Origin: Halorientalis salina
GTDB lineage: Archaea > Halobacteriota > Halobacteria > Halobacteriales > Haloarculaceae
Assembly: GCF_005049285.1 (NCBI RefSeq)
Contig: NZ_SOSC01000010.1
Location: 1 to 64,000 of the forward strand
Length of the DNA stretch: 64,000 bases
Direction: 5' to 3'
Notes under the pieces: model-generated
Databases searched by the model: none
The model's input: only the letters and a program-made list of their open reading frames with translations
What the model was told of the DNA's origin: nothing
Position numbers and translations under genes: made by a program
Shown: one piece after another, positions 53,358 through 61,917 of the stretch
Numbering within the stretch: the stretch's first letter is position 1
Layout of the letters: every line of letters begins with the position of its first letter

Positions 53358-53834
53358 CTATCGCAGTATTGGTCGGCTCTCGCCGTAGGCCGCGACGACC
53401 ACCGCGGTCGTGTACGCGTCGGGATCGGGTTCGGCGTCGACCACGACGGAGTCCCCCTCGACGAACGTCCAGTCGCGCAGTTCCTTGCCTGCGTCCAGTC
53501 CCTGCTCGATGCGGTCGCGCACGGCCGCCGCGTCCTCGCCCGAGGACTCGTAGAACAGGCCCTTGCCGGATTCGCTTCGCGCCCAGCCGATCCCCGCAGC
53601 GGCCGGGTCGCCGGGGTCGCGCGTCGCTCGGGCCTGGACGACCGTCAGCGAGTCGCCCACGTCTCCCAGGTCCGGGGCGGTCCCGACGGCTTCGAGGTGG
53701 GCCTCGGCGGGGATGACCGAGGAGACGGTGATCAGGTTGAAGTTGTGGACGTTGGCCGCGGCGAGTGCCGCGTCGTAGGACGCCGTCGGCGTCGGCCCGG
53801 TCGCTCGTCCCCAGGCGAGCCTGATAACGCTCAT
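53358..53834 (-). CDS. pdaD: Pyruvoyl-dependent arginine decarboxylase
   Basis: The 158-residue protein has HNFNLITVSSVIPAEAHLE, where cleavage between Ser38 and Ser39 would make the pyruvoyl group, then ARATRDPGDPAAAGIGWARSE and GLFYESSGED. It decarboxylates arginine to agmatine, used in archaea for polyamines and for the agmatidine base of tRNA-Ile. The size matches the Methanocaldococcus enzyme. Upstream, 53835-54123 holds 289 bases with no gene that I can support and a TATA-like tatacag near 54016. Confidence 0.92.
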   Translation of the reverse strand: MSVIRLAWGRATGPTPTASYDAALAAANVHNFNLITVSSVIPAEAHLEAVGTAPDLGDVGDSLTVVQARATRDPGDPAAAGIGWARSESGKGLFYESSGEDAAAVRDRIEQGLDAGKELRDWTFVEGDSVVVDAEPDPDAYTTAVVVAAYGESRPILR

Positions 53835-54123
53835 ACCTGACGGTACACGCCAGTCGGTGGTAAGGGGTTACGATTCCCGACGCCAGCGCGGTGTCGCCTG
53901 TCCGGCAATCCCAGAAACCGGTAATCCAACTCCCGACACCACAACAATCCGGCAACAAAACCGGCTCGTGTTGAGGGAACGGGCACACACATTCCGAGAA
54001 CCTGGTTGAAAGGCCTATACAGCCAGTCTACAATTGCCGAATGTGAAAGCGGGTATCGGACACGAACGATGACACGAAGCCGGTGCGAGTGGCGGTATCG
54101 CGGCCGCGTTCATCCCTCTGACA

Positions 54124-54486
54124 ATGAGACAAGCCACAGAGCCCACAGTCGACGAGTTGCTCCGAGCACTGGCCCATCCCCACAGGCGTCACCTCCTCGA
54201 AGAGTTGCGTGCACGACGGACTGCGGAGGGCCGGAACCGCGTCCCGCTGAACGCGATCCACGCGTCGCTCGACGTACCCGAGGAGCGGGCGCGGATCGAA
54301 TGCCACCATCAGCACCTGCCCACGTTACGGGCGGTCGGCCTCATCGAGGATTCAGACGGTGGACGGACTGACGGCGGTGCCGATACAGGCGAGTCTGCCC
54401 GCGACGCGGCCGTCGCGCCGGGGCCGCGATTCGACCGGGCGGTAGCAGTCCTCGACGTTCTCAGCGAGGTGGATCAGCGAGGGTAG
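54124..54486 (+). CDS. Winged-helix DNA-binding protein (ArsR/DUF7344-like)
   Basis: The 120-residue protein has ELLRALAHPHRRHLLEELRAR, the first helix of a haloarchaeal winged helix, followed by VPLNAIHASLDVPEERARIE and HLPTLRAVGLIEDSDGG. The C-terminal part is low in complexity with FDRAVAVLDVLSEV. It probably represses or senses a small ligand. It converges with the HemQ-like gene, whose stop lies 13 bases away. Confidence 0.7.
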   Translation: MRQATEPTVDELLRALAHPHRRHLLEELRARRTAEGRNRVPLNAIHASLDVPEERARIECHHQHLPTLRAVGLIEDSDGGRTDGGADTGESARDAAVAPGPRFDRAVAVLDVLSEVDQRG

Positions 54487-54498
54487 GCCCCGGGCCGG

Positions 54499-56436
54499 TC
54501 ACGCCAGGAAGACGTGTCGCGGCCGGTCGGCGAGGACGTCCTGGCCCCACGAAACCGTCTCGGAGAACGCATCGGAGCGGAAGAAGTCCATCGCGTCCTC
54601 TTTTGCGCGCCACTGACTGGAGATGAACATGTCGTTTTCGTCCTCGTGGTTGACCATCAGCGTCGTGTCGTGGTGGCCCTCCATGTCCGCCAGCAACTCG
54701 CCGACGTCGCCGAACTTCTCGACGAAGTCCTCGCGGTGTTCGGGCTTGACCGTGTAGAACATGCCCATCGTCCCGAACCCGGACTCTTCACCGGCTCGAC
54801 CGACGATGTCGGGCAGGTCCGAGAGGAAGTCCGACGCCGTGTCGGCCGCGTCCTGGGTCTCCCAGATGGAAACGACGGCCGTCCGGTCGGTCCCGCCGGA
54901 CTCTGCGTCGTAGAGGGCCGTCTTCACGTGGGTGTCGTAGCGGTCGAAGCCGTCCCGGAGGTCGTCGACTTCCTCGAACAGTTCCTCGCGGTCGGCCTCC
55001 GAGTAGAGGACGAGAGCGTACACGTCCTCGCCGTGGGGCTTGCCCGCGTAGATGTTCAGGTCTTCGAGTTCGCCGCGGATCTCGTCGCCGGTGTCCGCGT
55101 CGACGTCCTCGGTCTCGCCGTCGCCCTCGCCCAGCGGCCCGCGGTACCCCTCGACGACCCCCGGGAGGTCGTTGAGGAAGCCGCTGGCCGTGTCGGCGGC
55201 GCTTTCGGTCTCCCAGACGCTGGCGATGGCCGCCCGGCCCTCGTTGGCCCGGACCGCCGTCAGCACGTGCGTGTCGTAGTGCTCGAAGTTGCTCCGCAGA
55301 CCGTCGACCTCGTCGGCGAGGTCCTGGGCGTCGGCCTCCGAGTAGAGCACCAGTCCGTAGGTCCCCTCCTCGTAGTCGTCGCCGGGATAGATACCCAGGG
55401 TGCCGAGTTTCGCCTGGATGTCCCCGTCGGGTTCGACGTCGACGTCTTTCTCCTCGACGGCCTGGCTGGGCGGGCCGCCGCCGTGGGAGTCGCCGTCGGA
55501 CTCGCCGTGGGAGTCACCGTCGGACTCGCCGTGGGAGTCACCGTCGGCATCGCTGGCGTGCCCGTCGGCACCGCCGGCGTGGGCCGGAGCCTCGGTTTCG
55601 GCGTGCTGGCCGGCGGTTTCGGCGTCCCCAGTGGGAACGTCCTCGCCAGCGAGGACGGCCGGCAGGTCCGCGGGCGGGAACTTCCGGCCGAAGTAGAAGG
55701 GGCCGAACTCGGCGAAGTGGCTGGAGGAGGGGTCGAAGCGCATCTCGTTCAGGAGGTCCTTGACGTCGGTGGGATCGTCGGCCCAGAGGGTGATTCCCCA
55801 CTCCCAGTCGTCCAGGCCGACGCTGCTGGCGATCATCTGGTTGACCTTCCCGGCGTAGCCTCGGCCGATGTCGCCGTGGTCGGCCATAATCTCGGCCCGC
55901 TCCTCGAAGGGCATGTCGTACCAGTTCTGCTCGGGCTGGCGACGCTTGCTCATCGGGTAGAAACAGACGTGCTCGGCGTCGGGCACGTCCGGATGCAGGC
56001 GCTTCTGGATGTACTGGGCCAGTCCCGAGTCGTCGTCGACCTCGCCCTCGAAGTAGCCGCGGGCCTCTTCCGTGTAGCCCGACGCCTCGGTCACCGAGAG
56101 GTACGACGACGGCTGCTCGGTGAACTGGGCGAAGGCCGTCTGCTCGAACTGGCGCTCTGCCGTGTCCAGTTCCGCGACGGTCTCGCGCAGGTGCAGGACC
56201 AGGATGTCGGCCTTGTGTCCGACGATAGTATAGACGACCGTGTCGCCGCCGCCGAACTCGTCGGGGTCGGTCACGTCCGCTTGGTTCGCGTGGGACTGGA
56301 GGTAGTCGATGCCTTCTTCGAGCGCCCGCTCGCGGCGGTGCTCGGGCGCGTCGCGCCAGGCGTCCCAGTCGATCGTTCGGAAATCGTGCAGGGCGTACCA
56401 TCCTTCGTCGGTCGGTGGCGGGTCGCGCTGTTCCAT
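54499..56436 (-). CDS. Multi-domain HemQ/chlorite-dismutase fusion (PitA-like)
   Basis: The 645-residue protein joins four parts. Residues 1 to about 255 are a HemQ-type chlorite-dismutase domain (GWYALHDFRTIDW; YPMSKRRQPEQNWYDMPFEE; MADHGDIGRGYAGKVNQMI with heme His187; EMRFDPSSSHFAEFGPFYFG). An acidic His-bearing linker follows, with a tandem repeat. Two homologous segments of about 90 residues (LYSEADAQDLADEVDGLRSN and LYSEADREELFEEVDDLRDG) come next. The last 90 residues are an antibiotic-monooxygenase-like domain (GMFYTVKPEHREDFVEKFG). The first part would make heme from coproheme or handle heme. Relatives of the PitA type have fewer parts as I recall. Confidence 0.85.
   Translation of the reverse strand: MEQRDPPPTDEGWYALHDFRTIDWDAWRDAPEHRRERALEEGIDYLQSHANQADVTDPDEFGGGDTVVYTIVGHKADILVLHLRETVAELDTAERQFEQTAFAQFTEQPSSYLSVTEASGYTEEARGYFEGEVDDDSGLAQYIQKRLHPDVPDAEHVCFYPMSKRRQPEQNWYDMPFEERAEIMADHGDIGRGYAGKVNQMIASSVGLDDWEWGITLWADDPTDVKDLLNEMRFDPSSSHFAEFGPFYFGRKFPPADLPAVLAGEDVPTGDAETAGQHAETEAPAHAGGADGHASDADGDSHGESDGDSHGESDGDSHGGGPPSQAVEEKDVDVEPDGDIQAKLGTLGIYPGDDYEEGTYGLVLYSEADAQDLADEVDGLRSNFEHYDTHVLTAVRANEGRAAIASVWETESAADTASGFLNDLPGVVEGYRGPLGEGDGETEDVDADTGDEIRGELEDLNIYAGKPHGEDVYALVLYSEADREELFEEVDDLRDGFDRYDTHVKTALYDAESGGTDRTAVVSIWETQDAADTASDFLSDLPDIVGRAGEESGFGTMGMFYTVKPEHREDFVEKFGDVGELLADMEGHHDTTLMVNHEDENDMFISSQWRAKEDAMDFFRSDAFSETVSWGQDVLADRPRHVFLA
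55481..55552. repeat. Three 24-base tandem repeats within the HemQ-like fusion gene
   Basis: Units 55481-55504, 55505-55528 and 55529-55552 differ at only one to three bases (ccgtgggagtc then g/a, ccgtcgga). On the coding strand they give repeated GDSHGESD octapeptides in the His-rich linker. The length is likely to vary among strains by slippage. Confidence 0.85.
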
Positions 56437-56473
56437 GCGTGGCCCTTCGAAGCGGTCCGTAAGGAGGTTTCCG

Positions 56474-57400
56474 TTATCCGTCGCCCGCCTCGGACCGTTC
56501 AGCGGCTTCCGAGGCGGCGATGCGGCGACGGAGGTCGCGCGGTGGCGGGTTGAGCCGCGAGTCGTTGATGTGCGCCCAGTCGTCGAAGGGCGCCTGCCGG
56601 GAGAATCGGAGCCCGTCCCCGGCGTAGTTGTAATTCATGATGCTCCGATACCGGGTCCCGGAGACGGAATGTGAGTCGACGCCCTCGTAATCGCTGGAGT
56701 CGATCCCGAGCGAGTGCCCGAGTTCGTGCATGAACGTGGCGGCGAACTCGCCGTGCTGGTACTCAACAGCCATCTGTCGGTAGCCCCGCCCCGAGGACTG
56801 GAACCCCGTCCGCGTGAACCCGGCGTCGCTGACGTCGTCGACGATCACGGCGTAGTGGTAGCCCGCCGACGAGTTGTTGAAGTAGATGTCCCGCAGCTGG
56901 GAGAGGTCCTCCGGCGTCGTCCGATCTGACACTGGGATCGCGTCGTCGACGACGAGGTGGAGATCGATCCCCGATGAGCCGTCCGGGTTCTCGACGGGCG
57001 CGGTGGCGAACCGCTCGGCGATCCGGTCGAGTTGGTCCCGCAAGGGCCTGTGTCCGGCCATGTAGTCGATCTCGACGTAGACGTCTTTCCGAAGCGGGTC
57101 GGCACCGGCCACCGGCGTGGCGGCGGCGACCTCGACACCGTCCGGGTACGAGTCACCGTCCGTGTCAGCCACCGTCGGGTCGGTCCCGTATCTGGTGACC
57201 TCCAGCCAGTCGCCGAGGCCGTCGCCGTCGGTGTCCGCGTCGAAGGGGTTCGTCCCCAGCTCTCGCTCCCGCTCGTTGTCGAGACCGTCCCCGTCGAAAT
57301 CGCGGTCGGGAAACAGCGGGAGCTGTGTCACCTGAAAGAGCCCCTGTGTCCAGGCGAACAGCAGGAGCACGACGAGTACGACGCCGACCCGTTTGGCCAT
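56474..57400 (-). CDS. Secreted/anchored metalloprotease with calcium-binding repeats
   Basis: The 308-residue protein has an N-terminal membrane or signal helix (RVGVVLVVLLLFAWTQGLF), then three thrombospondin type 3-like calcium loops (DRDFDGDGLDNERE, DADTDGDGLGDWLE, VADTDGDSYPDGVE). A metzincin core follows: FMHELGHSLGIDSSDYEG, about residues 224-241, and a Met-turn SIMNYNYAG. Zinc is held by the two His of HELGH, with a third ligand at SLGID or a nearby His. It probably cuts surface proteins in high salt. Specific substrate unknown. Confidence 0.8.
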   Translation of the reverse strand: MAKRVGVVLVVLLLFAWTQGLFQVTQLPLFPDRDFDGDGLDNERERELGTNPFDADTDGDGLGDWLEVTRYGTDPTVADTDGDSYPDGVEVAAATPVAGADPLRKDVYVEIDYMAGHRPLRDQLDRIAERFATAPVENPDGSSGIDLHLVVDDAIPVSDRTTPEDLSQLRDIYFNNSSAGYHYAVIVDDVSDAGFTRTGFQSSGRGYRQMAVEYQHGEFAATFMHELGHSLGIDSSDYEGVDSHSVSGTRYRSIMNYNYAGDGLRFSRQAPFDDWAHINDSRLNPPPRDLRRRIAASEAAERSEAGDG

Positions 57401-57470
57401 CCACCCGGCACGGACGGACAGCGCCCACCTTGTACGTCAGTGGTTACCACGGTTGGGCGGGCATACAGGC

Positions 57471-57491
57471 GTGTTAGTATACCGCTAACGC
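57471..57491. promoter_or_regulatory. Candidate operator/promoter upstream of the metalloprotease
   Basis: gtgttag (57471-57477) and ctaacgc (57485-57491) flank tataccg, forming an inverted repeat with one mismatch around a TATA-like core. It is 70 bases before the minus-strand ATG at 57400. The rest of the 57401-57575 spacer shows nothing else. Confidence 0.35.
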
Positions 57492-57575
57492 GGACAGTCG
57501 TCCATCGGCGGCGTCGCGACGTGCCACGGCCAGAAGCCGGGAAAATAAACGGCCGGGGCGGTGGGCGATCGCCTG

Positions 57576-59396
57576 TTAGGAACCCATTCCGGCCAGCAGC
57601 CCGGGACCGAAGATCATCAGGAACAGGCCGGCGATCATCACCAGGCTAATCGAGATGGTGACGGCCGTCGTCAGCCGGCGGCCACCCTCGATGGGGAGCC
57701 GCGAGATGAGTGCCTCGGTACTCGCCCGGAGGATGTGGCCGCCGTCCAGCGGGAAGGAGGGAACGAGGTTGAACAGCCCCAGCTGGAGGTTGATCCACGC
57801 CGTCCAGAACATGACGTTCGCCAACGTGAACACCCAGCCACCGAAGACGGAGAGCGGCCCCTCGATCGTGTAGAAACCGACGACCGACGGGAGGAAGCCG
57901 GCGAAGTTGTAGGAGAGGTTCGGGACGATGACGCTCGCGAAGGGCAAGACGAGGACGAAAAAGATCTGCTGGATGAATCCGATCGACTCACCGGCCGGGC
58001 CGTTGCCGCCGCCCAGCAGGCCGAGGAACCCCTCTGCCGGGTAGGTGTCGATGCCGAAGTCGTTGACCGCCACCCCGCTCGTGCCGCCCTGCAGGAAGAC
58101 GCCGAGGTACGCGCTACCGTCGTCGTCTTCGGTCAGGGTGACGTTGTACGTCGTGGCCCTGGGCCGTTCACCGTCGAGAACGTACGCTTCGATCGTCACC
58201 TCGTCACCGGGTTCGTGACTGGAAAGCGCCGTCTGGAGCGCCCCGGTGTCGGTGATCCGCTCGCCGCCGAACTGCGTGATGACGACCGCCGTGCCGTTGG
58301 TCGGGGCACCGGCCGCCGCCAGCGGATCGCCCTCGCTCGCTCGGGTGACGTAGGCACCGACGGGGAAGGTCGCGTTCCCCGCGGTCGTCGACACGGTGGC
58401 GACGGGCCGGTTCTGGACGGCCTCGGAGAAGCCCTGTTCGGTGTAGACCGGCGTCCCGTTGACGGCGGTGATGGTCGGCGGCGTGTCGCCGCTGATGTCG
58501 ACGCCGGACTCCCCGGGCCAGCCGTCGAGCACGCCGGGTATCGCCCGCGTGATCATCAACTTCCGATCGACCCTGACCGTCGAGCCCTCCCGTCGCTCGA
58601 CTTCGACCGTCCGGTCCGTGGTGTTTTCCAGCACCGCGTCGAGTTCCGAGGCGTTGGCGACCGGCTGCCCGCCGACGCCGGTGATGACGTCGCCGCGCTC
58701 GATGCCGGCGTCCTGAGCGGCCGACCCCGGGAACGACTTCCCGACGGGAGCACCGTCGACGACCGAGATCGCACCGGCGATGGGGCCGAACAGGAGCAGG
58801 AAGGCCACGAGCGTGATGGCGAAGTTGTTGGTGACGCCGGCGGCGAACATGCGCGTCTGTGCGCCCCGATTCGCCTCGTTGCGGCTCTCCTCGCTCGGTT
58901 CGACGAACGCGCCGATGGGGATGAAGGCAAAGAGCGCCAGTCCCATCGAGTCGATGTCGATGTCCTCGACCCGGCAGAGCAGGCCGTGCCCGCCCTCGTG
59001 GACGATGAGGCCGGCGACGAGGCCGAAGACGATCTCCGGGGCCGCTGCCACCGGGAGGAAGTCGTTGACGCCGGGGATCACGAGGACGTTCTGGGGGTTC
59101 CGGACCGGGGTCGCCTGCGGTTCCGTGACGGACCTGACGCCGGCGAACAGCACCGTCACGAACATCCCGATCATCGTCACCAGGGCGATACCGACCCCGA
59201 AGTTCCCCCAGGCGCGCCAGAGCCGGCGCGGGGAAGCCAGCCAGTCCAGGAAGGCCCGGCCACGCTTCGTGTGTATCGTGGTGATCGGCCCCTGGACCCG
59301 GATGTATTCGGGAATCCGTCCCCGGGCGCGCAGCGCCATCGCGACGAGCGTGTAGAGGAGCACACCCGCGAGCACCCAGGTCAGCGTACGTACCAT
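57576..59396 (-). CDS. Site-2-type intramembrane metalloprotease with PDZ domain
   Basis: The 606-residue protein carries the M50 zinc motif GLIVHEGGHGLLCRVED near residue 133 and the second Asp motif FNLVPSFPLDGGHIL near residue 540. Between them lie a PDZ domain (GDVITGVGGQPVANASELDAV) and a second PDZ-like part (NGTPVYTEQGFSEAVQNRPV). Such proteases cut membrane-bound regulators. The start MVRTLTWVLAG gives an N-terminal helix. Target unknown; no sigma-like or anti-sigma-like gene is nearby. Confidence 0.9.
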   Translation of the reverse strand: MVRTLTWVLAGVLLYTLVAMALRARGRIPEYIRVQGPITTIHTKRGRAFLDWLASPRRLWRAWGNFGVGIALVTMIGMFVTVLFAGVRSVTEPQATPVRNPQNVLVIPGVNDFLPVAAAPEIVFGLVAGLIVHEGGHGLLCRVEDIDIDSMGLALFAFIPIGAFVEPSEESRNEANRGAQTRMFAAGVTNNFAITLVAFLLLFGPIAGAISVVDGAPVGKSFPGSAAQDAGIERGDVITGVGGQPVANASELDAVLENTTDRTVEVERREGSTVRVDRKLMITRAIPGVLDGWPGESGVDISGDTPPTITAVNGTPVYTEQGFSEAVQNRPVATVSTTAGNATFPVGAYVTRASEGDPLAAAGAPTNGTAVVITQFGGERITDTGALQTALSSHEPGDEVTIEAYVLDGERPRATTYNVTLTEDDDGSAYLGVFLQGGTSGVAVNDFGIDTYPAEGFLGLLGGGNGPAGESIGFIQQIFFVLVLPFASVIVPNLSYNFAGFLPSVVGFYTIEGPLSVFGGWVFTLANVMFWTAWINLQLGLFNLVPSFPLDGGHILRASTEALISRLPIEGGRRLTTAVTISISLVMIAGLFLMIFGPGLLAGMGS

Positions 59397-59533
59397 TGTT
59401 CGGTTGGACGGCCCTGGCGGTCAAGAGGGTTTGGTTCACGACACCGACGCGGGGCGGTCGCGCCCGCCGGCCCACCATTTTTTAGGCTAGCCAAAATCGG
59501 CAGGATTTAACCGGAGTTCTCCCCAGTCCCGAT

Positions 59534-60931
59534 ATGGTCGAACACCCGCTGACACGTCGGCACCTCCTCGCTGCGGTCGGTGCGAGCGGATTCGCCGGAT
59601 GTACCGGCTTCCTCGGGGGAGCACCGACGAACCGTACCCCCGGGTCGTCGTCCACACCCGGCGACGGGACGACGCCGTCGGACAGACCGGAGCAACTGCC
59701 GTACGACACGTCGGTCACCCACGACGAGACCGCCTGGGACGGATACGCGCCGGACTGGTCCGCGCCGACGGACACGCCCGCGACCGACGACCTGGGCGCG
59801 GAGGTGCTCGTCGAGAACCTCGAAATCCCCTGGGACCTGTCCGTTGCCCCCACAGGAGAGCTGTTCGTCACCGAGCGGACCGGTCGCATCGTCCGCTTCG
59901 AGGCGTTCGCGGACGGTCGCGGCGAGACCGTCGCCGAACCCGGGGCCGTCATCGACGCCGAGGCGGTCGACCCGGGTGCCGAGGAGGGGAGCTGGTGGGT
60001 CGAAGGCGGGGAAGGCGGCCTGCTCGGTATCGCGGTCCACCCGACCTATCCGGACCCACCGCTCGTGTACGCGTACTTCACGACCGAAACGGACAGCGGG
60101 ACGCAGAACGCGGTCCGGGCCTTCGACGTGCGTGACGACGACCCCGCGAGCACCTCGTGGCCGATCGTCGAGGGGATTCCCGCCGACACCATCCACAACG
60201 GCGGTCGCATCGAGTTCGGGCCGGCGAACTACCTGTGGATCACCACCGGTGACGCCAGCGAGGGCGAGCGAGCACAGGACCCGACCGACCTGGGGGGGAA
60301 GATCCTGCGCGTGACGCCCGGCGGCGATCCGGCACCGGACAACCCCGACCTGGGTTCCGACGCCGACCCCCGGATCTTCACCCTTGGCCACCGGAACCCG
60401 CAGGGTATCTCCTGGTTGCCCGACGCCACGCCCGTCGTCACCGAACACGGTCCGGGCGGCGGCGACGAGGTGAACGTCCTGCGGGCGGGTGCGAACTACG
60501 GGTGGCCAGAAGCGCGCAACGGCGAGGGATACGCGGACTACGCCGACACGGACTACCAGCCGCCGGTCGCCGACGCCGTCTCCTGGGCACCGGCCGGGAG
60601 CGTCTTCTACACCGGCGACGCCGTCCACGGCCTCCGGAACCGGCTGCTGTTCGGCGGTCTCATCGGGCAACTCCTCGTCGCCGTCACGCTCGGGACCGAC
60701 GCGAACCCCCCGGCCGTAGGCGACGGCGAACTGTACGATGGCGACCGGTACGACGACCGCTACCTGGCGGCGACGCAGGAACGACTCGAAGACGAACTGG
60801 GACGCATCCGTCACGTCGAACAGGGTCCGGACGGCGACCTCTACGCGATCACCTCGAACCGGGACGGACGCGCGAGCGGGCCGTTCCCCGGCGGCCGGGA
60901 CGACGTGCTGGTCCGGCTGACAGCGGAGTGA
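59534..60931 (+). CDS. TAT-exported PQQ-dependent sugar dehydrogenase-like lipoprotein
   Basis: The 465-residue protein starts TRRHLLAAVGASGFAGCTGF, a twin-arginine signal with a lipobox Cys at about residue 22. The beta-propeller begins VLVENLEIPWDLSVAPTGEL and has GLLGIAVHPTYPDPPLVYAY, TGDASEGERAQDPTDLGGKI and GHRNPQGISWLPD, the marks of soluble glucose dehydrogenase (Gdh/YliI) proteins. Cofactor may be PQQ. It would oxidise sugars outside the cell. A TATA-like gatttaacc precedes the ATG by about 25 bases. Confidence 0.88.
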   Translation: MVEHPLTRRHLLAAVGASGFAGCTGFLGGAPTNRTPGSSSTPGDGTTPSDRPEQLPYDTSVTHDETAWDGYAPDWSAPTDTPATDDLGAEVLVENLEIPWDLSVAPTGELFVTERTGRIVRFEAFADGRGETVAEPGAVIDAEAVDPGAEEGSWWVEGGEGGLLGIAVHPTYPDPPLVYAYFTTETDSGTQNAVRAFDVRDDDPASTSWPIVEGIPADTIHNGGRIEFGPANYLWITTGDASEGERAQDPTDLGGKILRVTPGGDPAPDNPDLGSDADPRIFTLGHRNPQGISWLPDATPVVTEHGPGGGDEVNVLRAGANYGWPEARNGEGYADYADTDYQPPVADAVSWAPAGSVFYTGDAVHGLRNRLLFGGLIGQLLVAVTLGTDANPPAVGDGELYDGDRYDDRYLAATQERLEDELGRIRHVEQGPDGDLYAITSNRDGRASGPFPGGRDDVLVRLTAE

Positions 60932-60947
60932 GCGCGGTGCCAGGGAT

Positions 60948-61856
60948 TCACTCGTCGCGAGACATATTGATCTCACCGAGCGGGACGTAGTGGAAATCCC
61001 CTTCGGTCATCTTGCTGGGAGGCTGGGTCTTGAGCCGGTACTCGTGGCCGGCGCGAACGTCGAAGACGACCGCTCGGGTGAGCCGTTGGTCCGGTTCGAC
61101 GCGCACCTGAGAGCTCTCGACGCGACCGAGCCCCAGTTGGTCGGATTCGAACTCCTCGGCCGCCAGAATCCGACTCGCGTTCCGTCTGGCCGCGTAGTAG
61201 TTCCCGCCCTCCGTGACGACGCCCAGATCTGAGCTGTAGAGCGACACAGGCTCGTCGCCGTCGTGGTCGATTACCAGCGTCACGACCAGGAACGCGTCGT
61301 AGTCGGGCGTGACCAGCTCGTCGTCGCCGGGTGGGCTGACCGCGGTCGTCATCTGGATTCCCGTGACGGTGTACTCGAGGTCGGCGTCGTCGCCGGCGTT
61401 GACAGTAAAGGCCTCGCCGGGGTCGTGTGTGACGTTGCCCCGCTCGGGGGGCGTGTTCATCTCGACGTAGACCGGCCCCACGGCGGCCGCCGCACCGACG
61501 AGAACGACGGCAGCGACGACGGCGCGCCCCGGTCGGACGCCGGTCCGCTTCGCGAGCTGGGACCGGACCGGCGGAATCGCGAACAGCCCGGTCACGACAG
61601 CAGCAGCGCCGGCCGGCGGAATCTGGGGCGCGACGACGAGCCCGAACAGCACCAACAGGAGGCCCACGAGCCAGACGCCGAGGTCCGTGGCCGTGGTATC
61701 GATGGCGTACCGCTCCCGGACCGGCGGAAACACGAACAGGCCGAGCAGTATCGTGACGACGCCAAGCGGGGGTGCGCTGACGAGAAAGAGCACGCCGAGC
61801 ACCAGCAACGTTCCCCCGCCGAGCCACGCAATCAGTTCCCGAGCGGAGCGGTTCAC
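60948..61856 (-). CDS. Membrane protein with C-terminal extracellular beta domain (DUF4352-like)
   Basis: The 302-residue protein has five hydrophobic segments in the first 145 residues (GGTLLVLGVLFLVSAPPLG; GVWLVGLLLVLFGLVV; AVVAAVVLVGAAAAVG) and a C-terminal domain of about 150 residues (DADLEYTVTGIQMTTAVSP; FLVVTLVIDHDGDEPVSLYS; VRVEPDQRLTRAVVFDV). This last part matches DUF4352-type telokin-like folds that stay outside the cell. Function unknown. Confidence 0.7.
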   Translation of the reverse strand: MNRSARELIAWLGGGTLLVLGVLFLVSAPPLGVVTILLGLFVFPPVRERYAIDTTATDLGVWLVGLLLVLFGLVVAPQIPPAGAAAVVTGLFAIPPVRSQLAKRTGVRPGRAVVAAVVLVGAAAAVGPVYVEMNTPPERGNVTHDPGEAFTVNAGDDADLEYTVTGIQMTTAVSPPGDDELVTPDYDAFLVVTLVIDHDGDEPVSLYSSDLGVVTEGGNYYAARRNASRILAAEEFESDQLGLGRVESSQVRVEPDQRLTRAVVFDVRAGHEYRLKTQPPSKMTEGDFHYVPLGEINMSRDE

Positions 61857-61917
61857 TACCGGGACCCTCTCGGTTCGACGCCTAAAATCCTGTCACTTCG
61901 ACCGACAGAACGACCGA

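Noticed and set aside
54514-56553. A 679-codon frame on the plus strand opposite the HemQ-like fusion.
   Set aside because: It is the complement of a recognised protein, has Val/Gly-rich low complexity and no motif.
57561-59510. A 649-codon frame on the plus strand opposite the site-2 protease.
   Set aside because: The opposite strand has HExxH, PDZ and Asp motifs; this frame has none.
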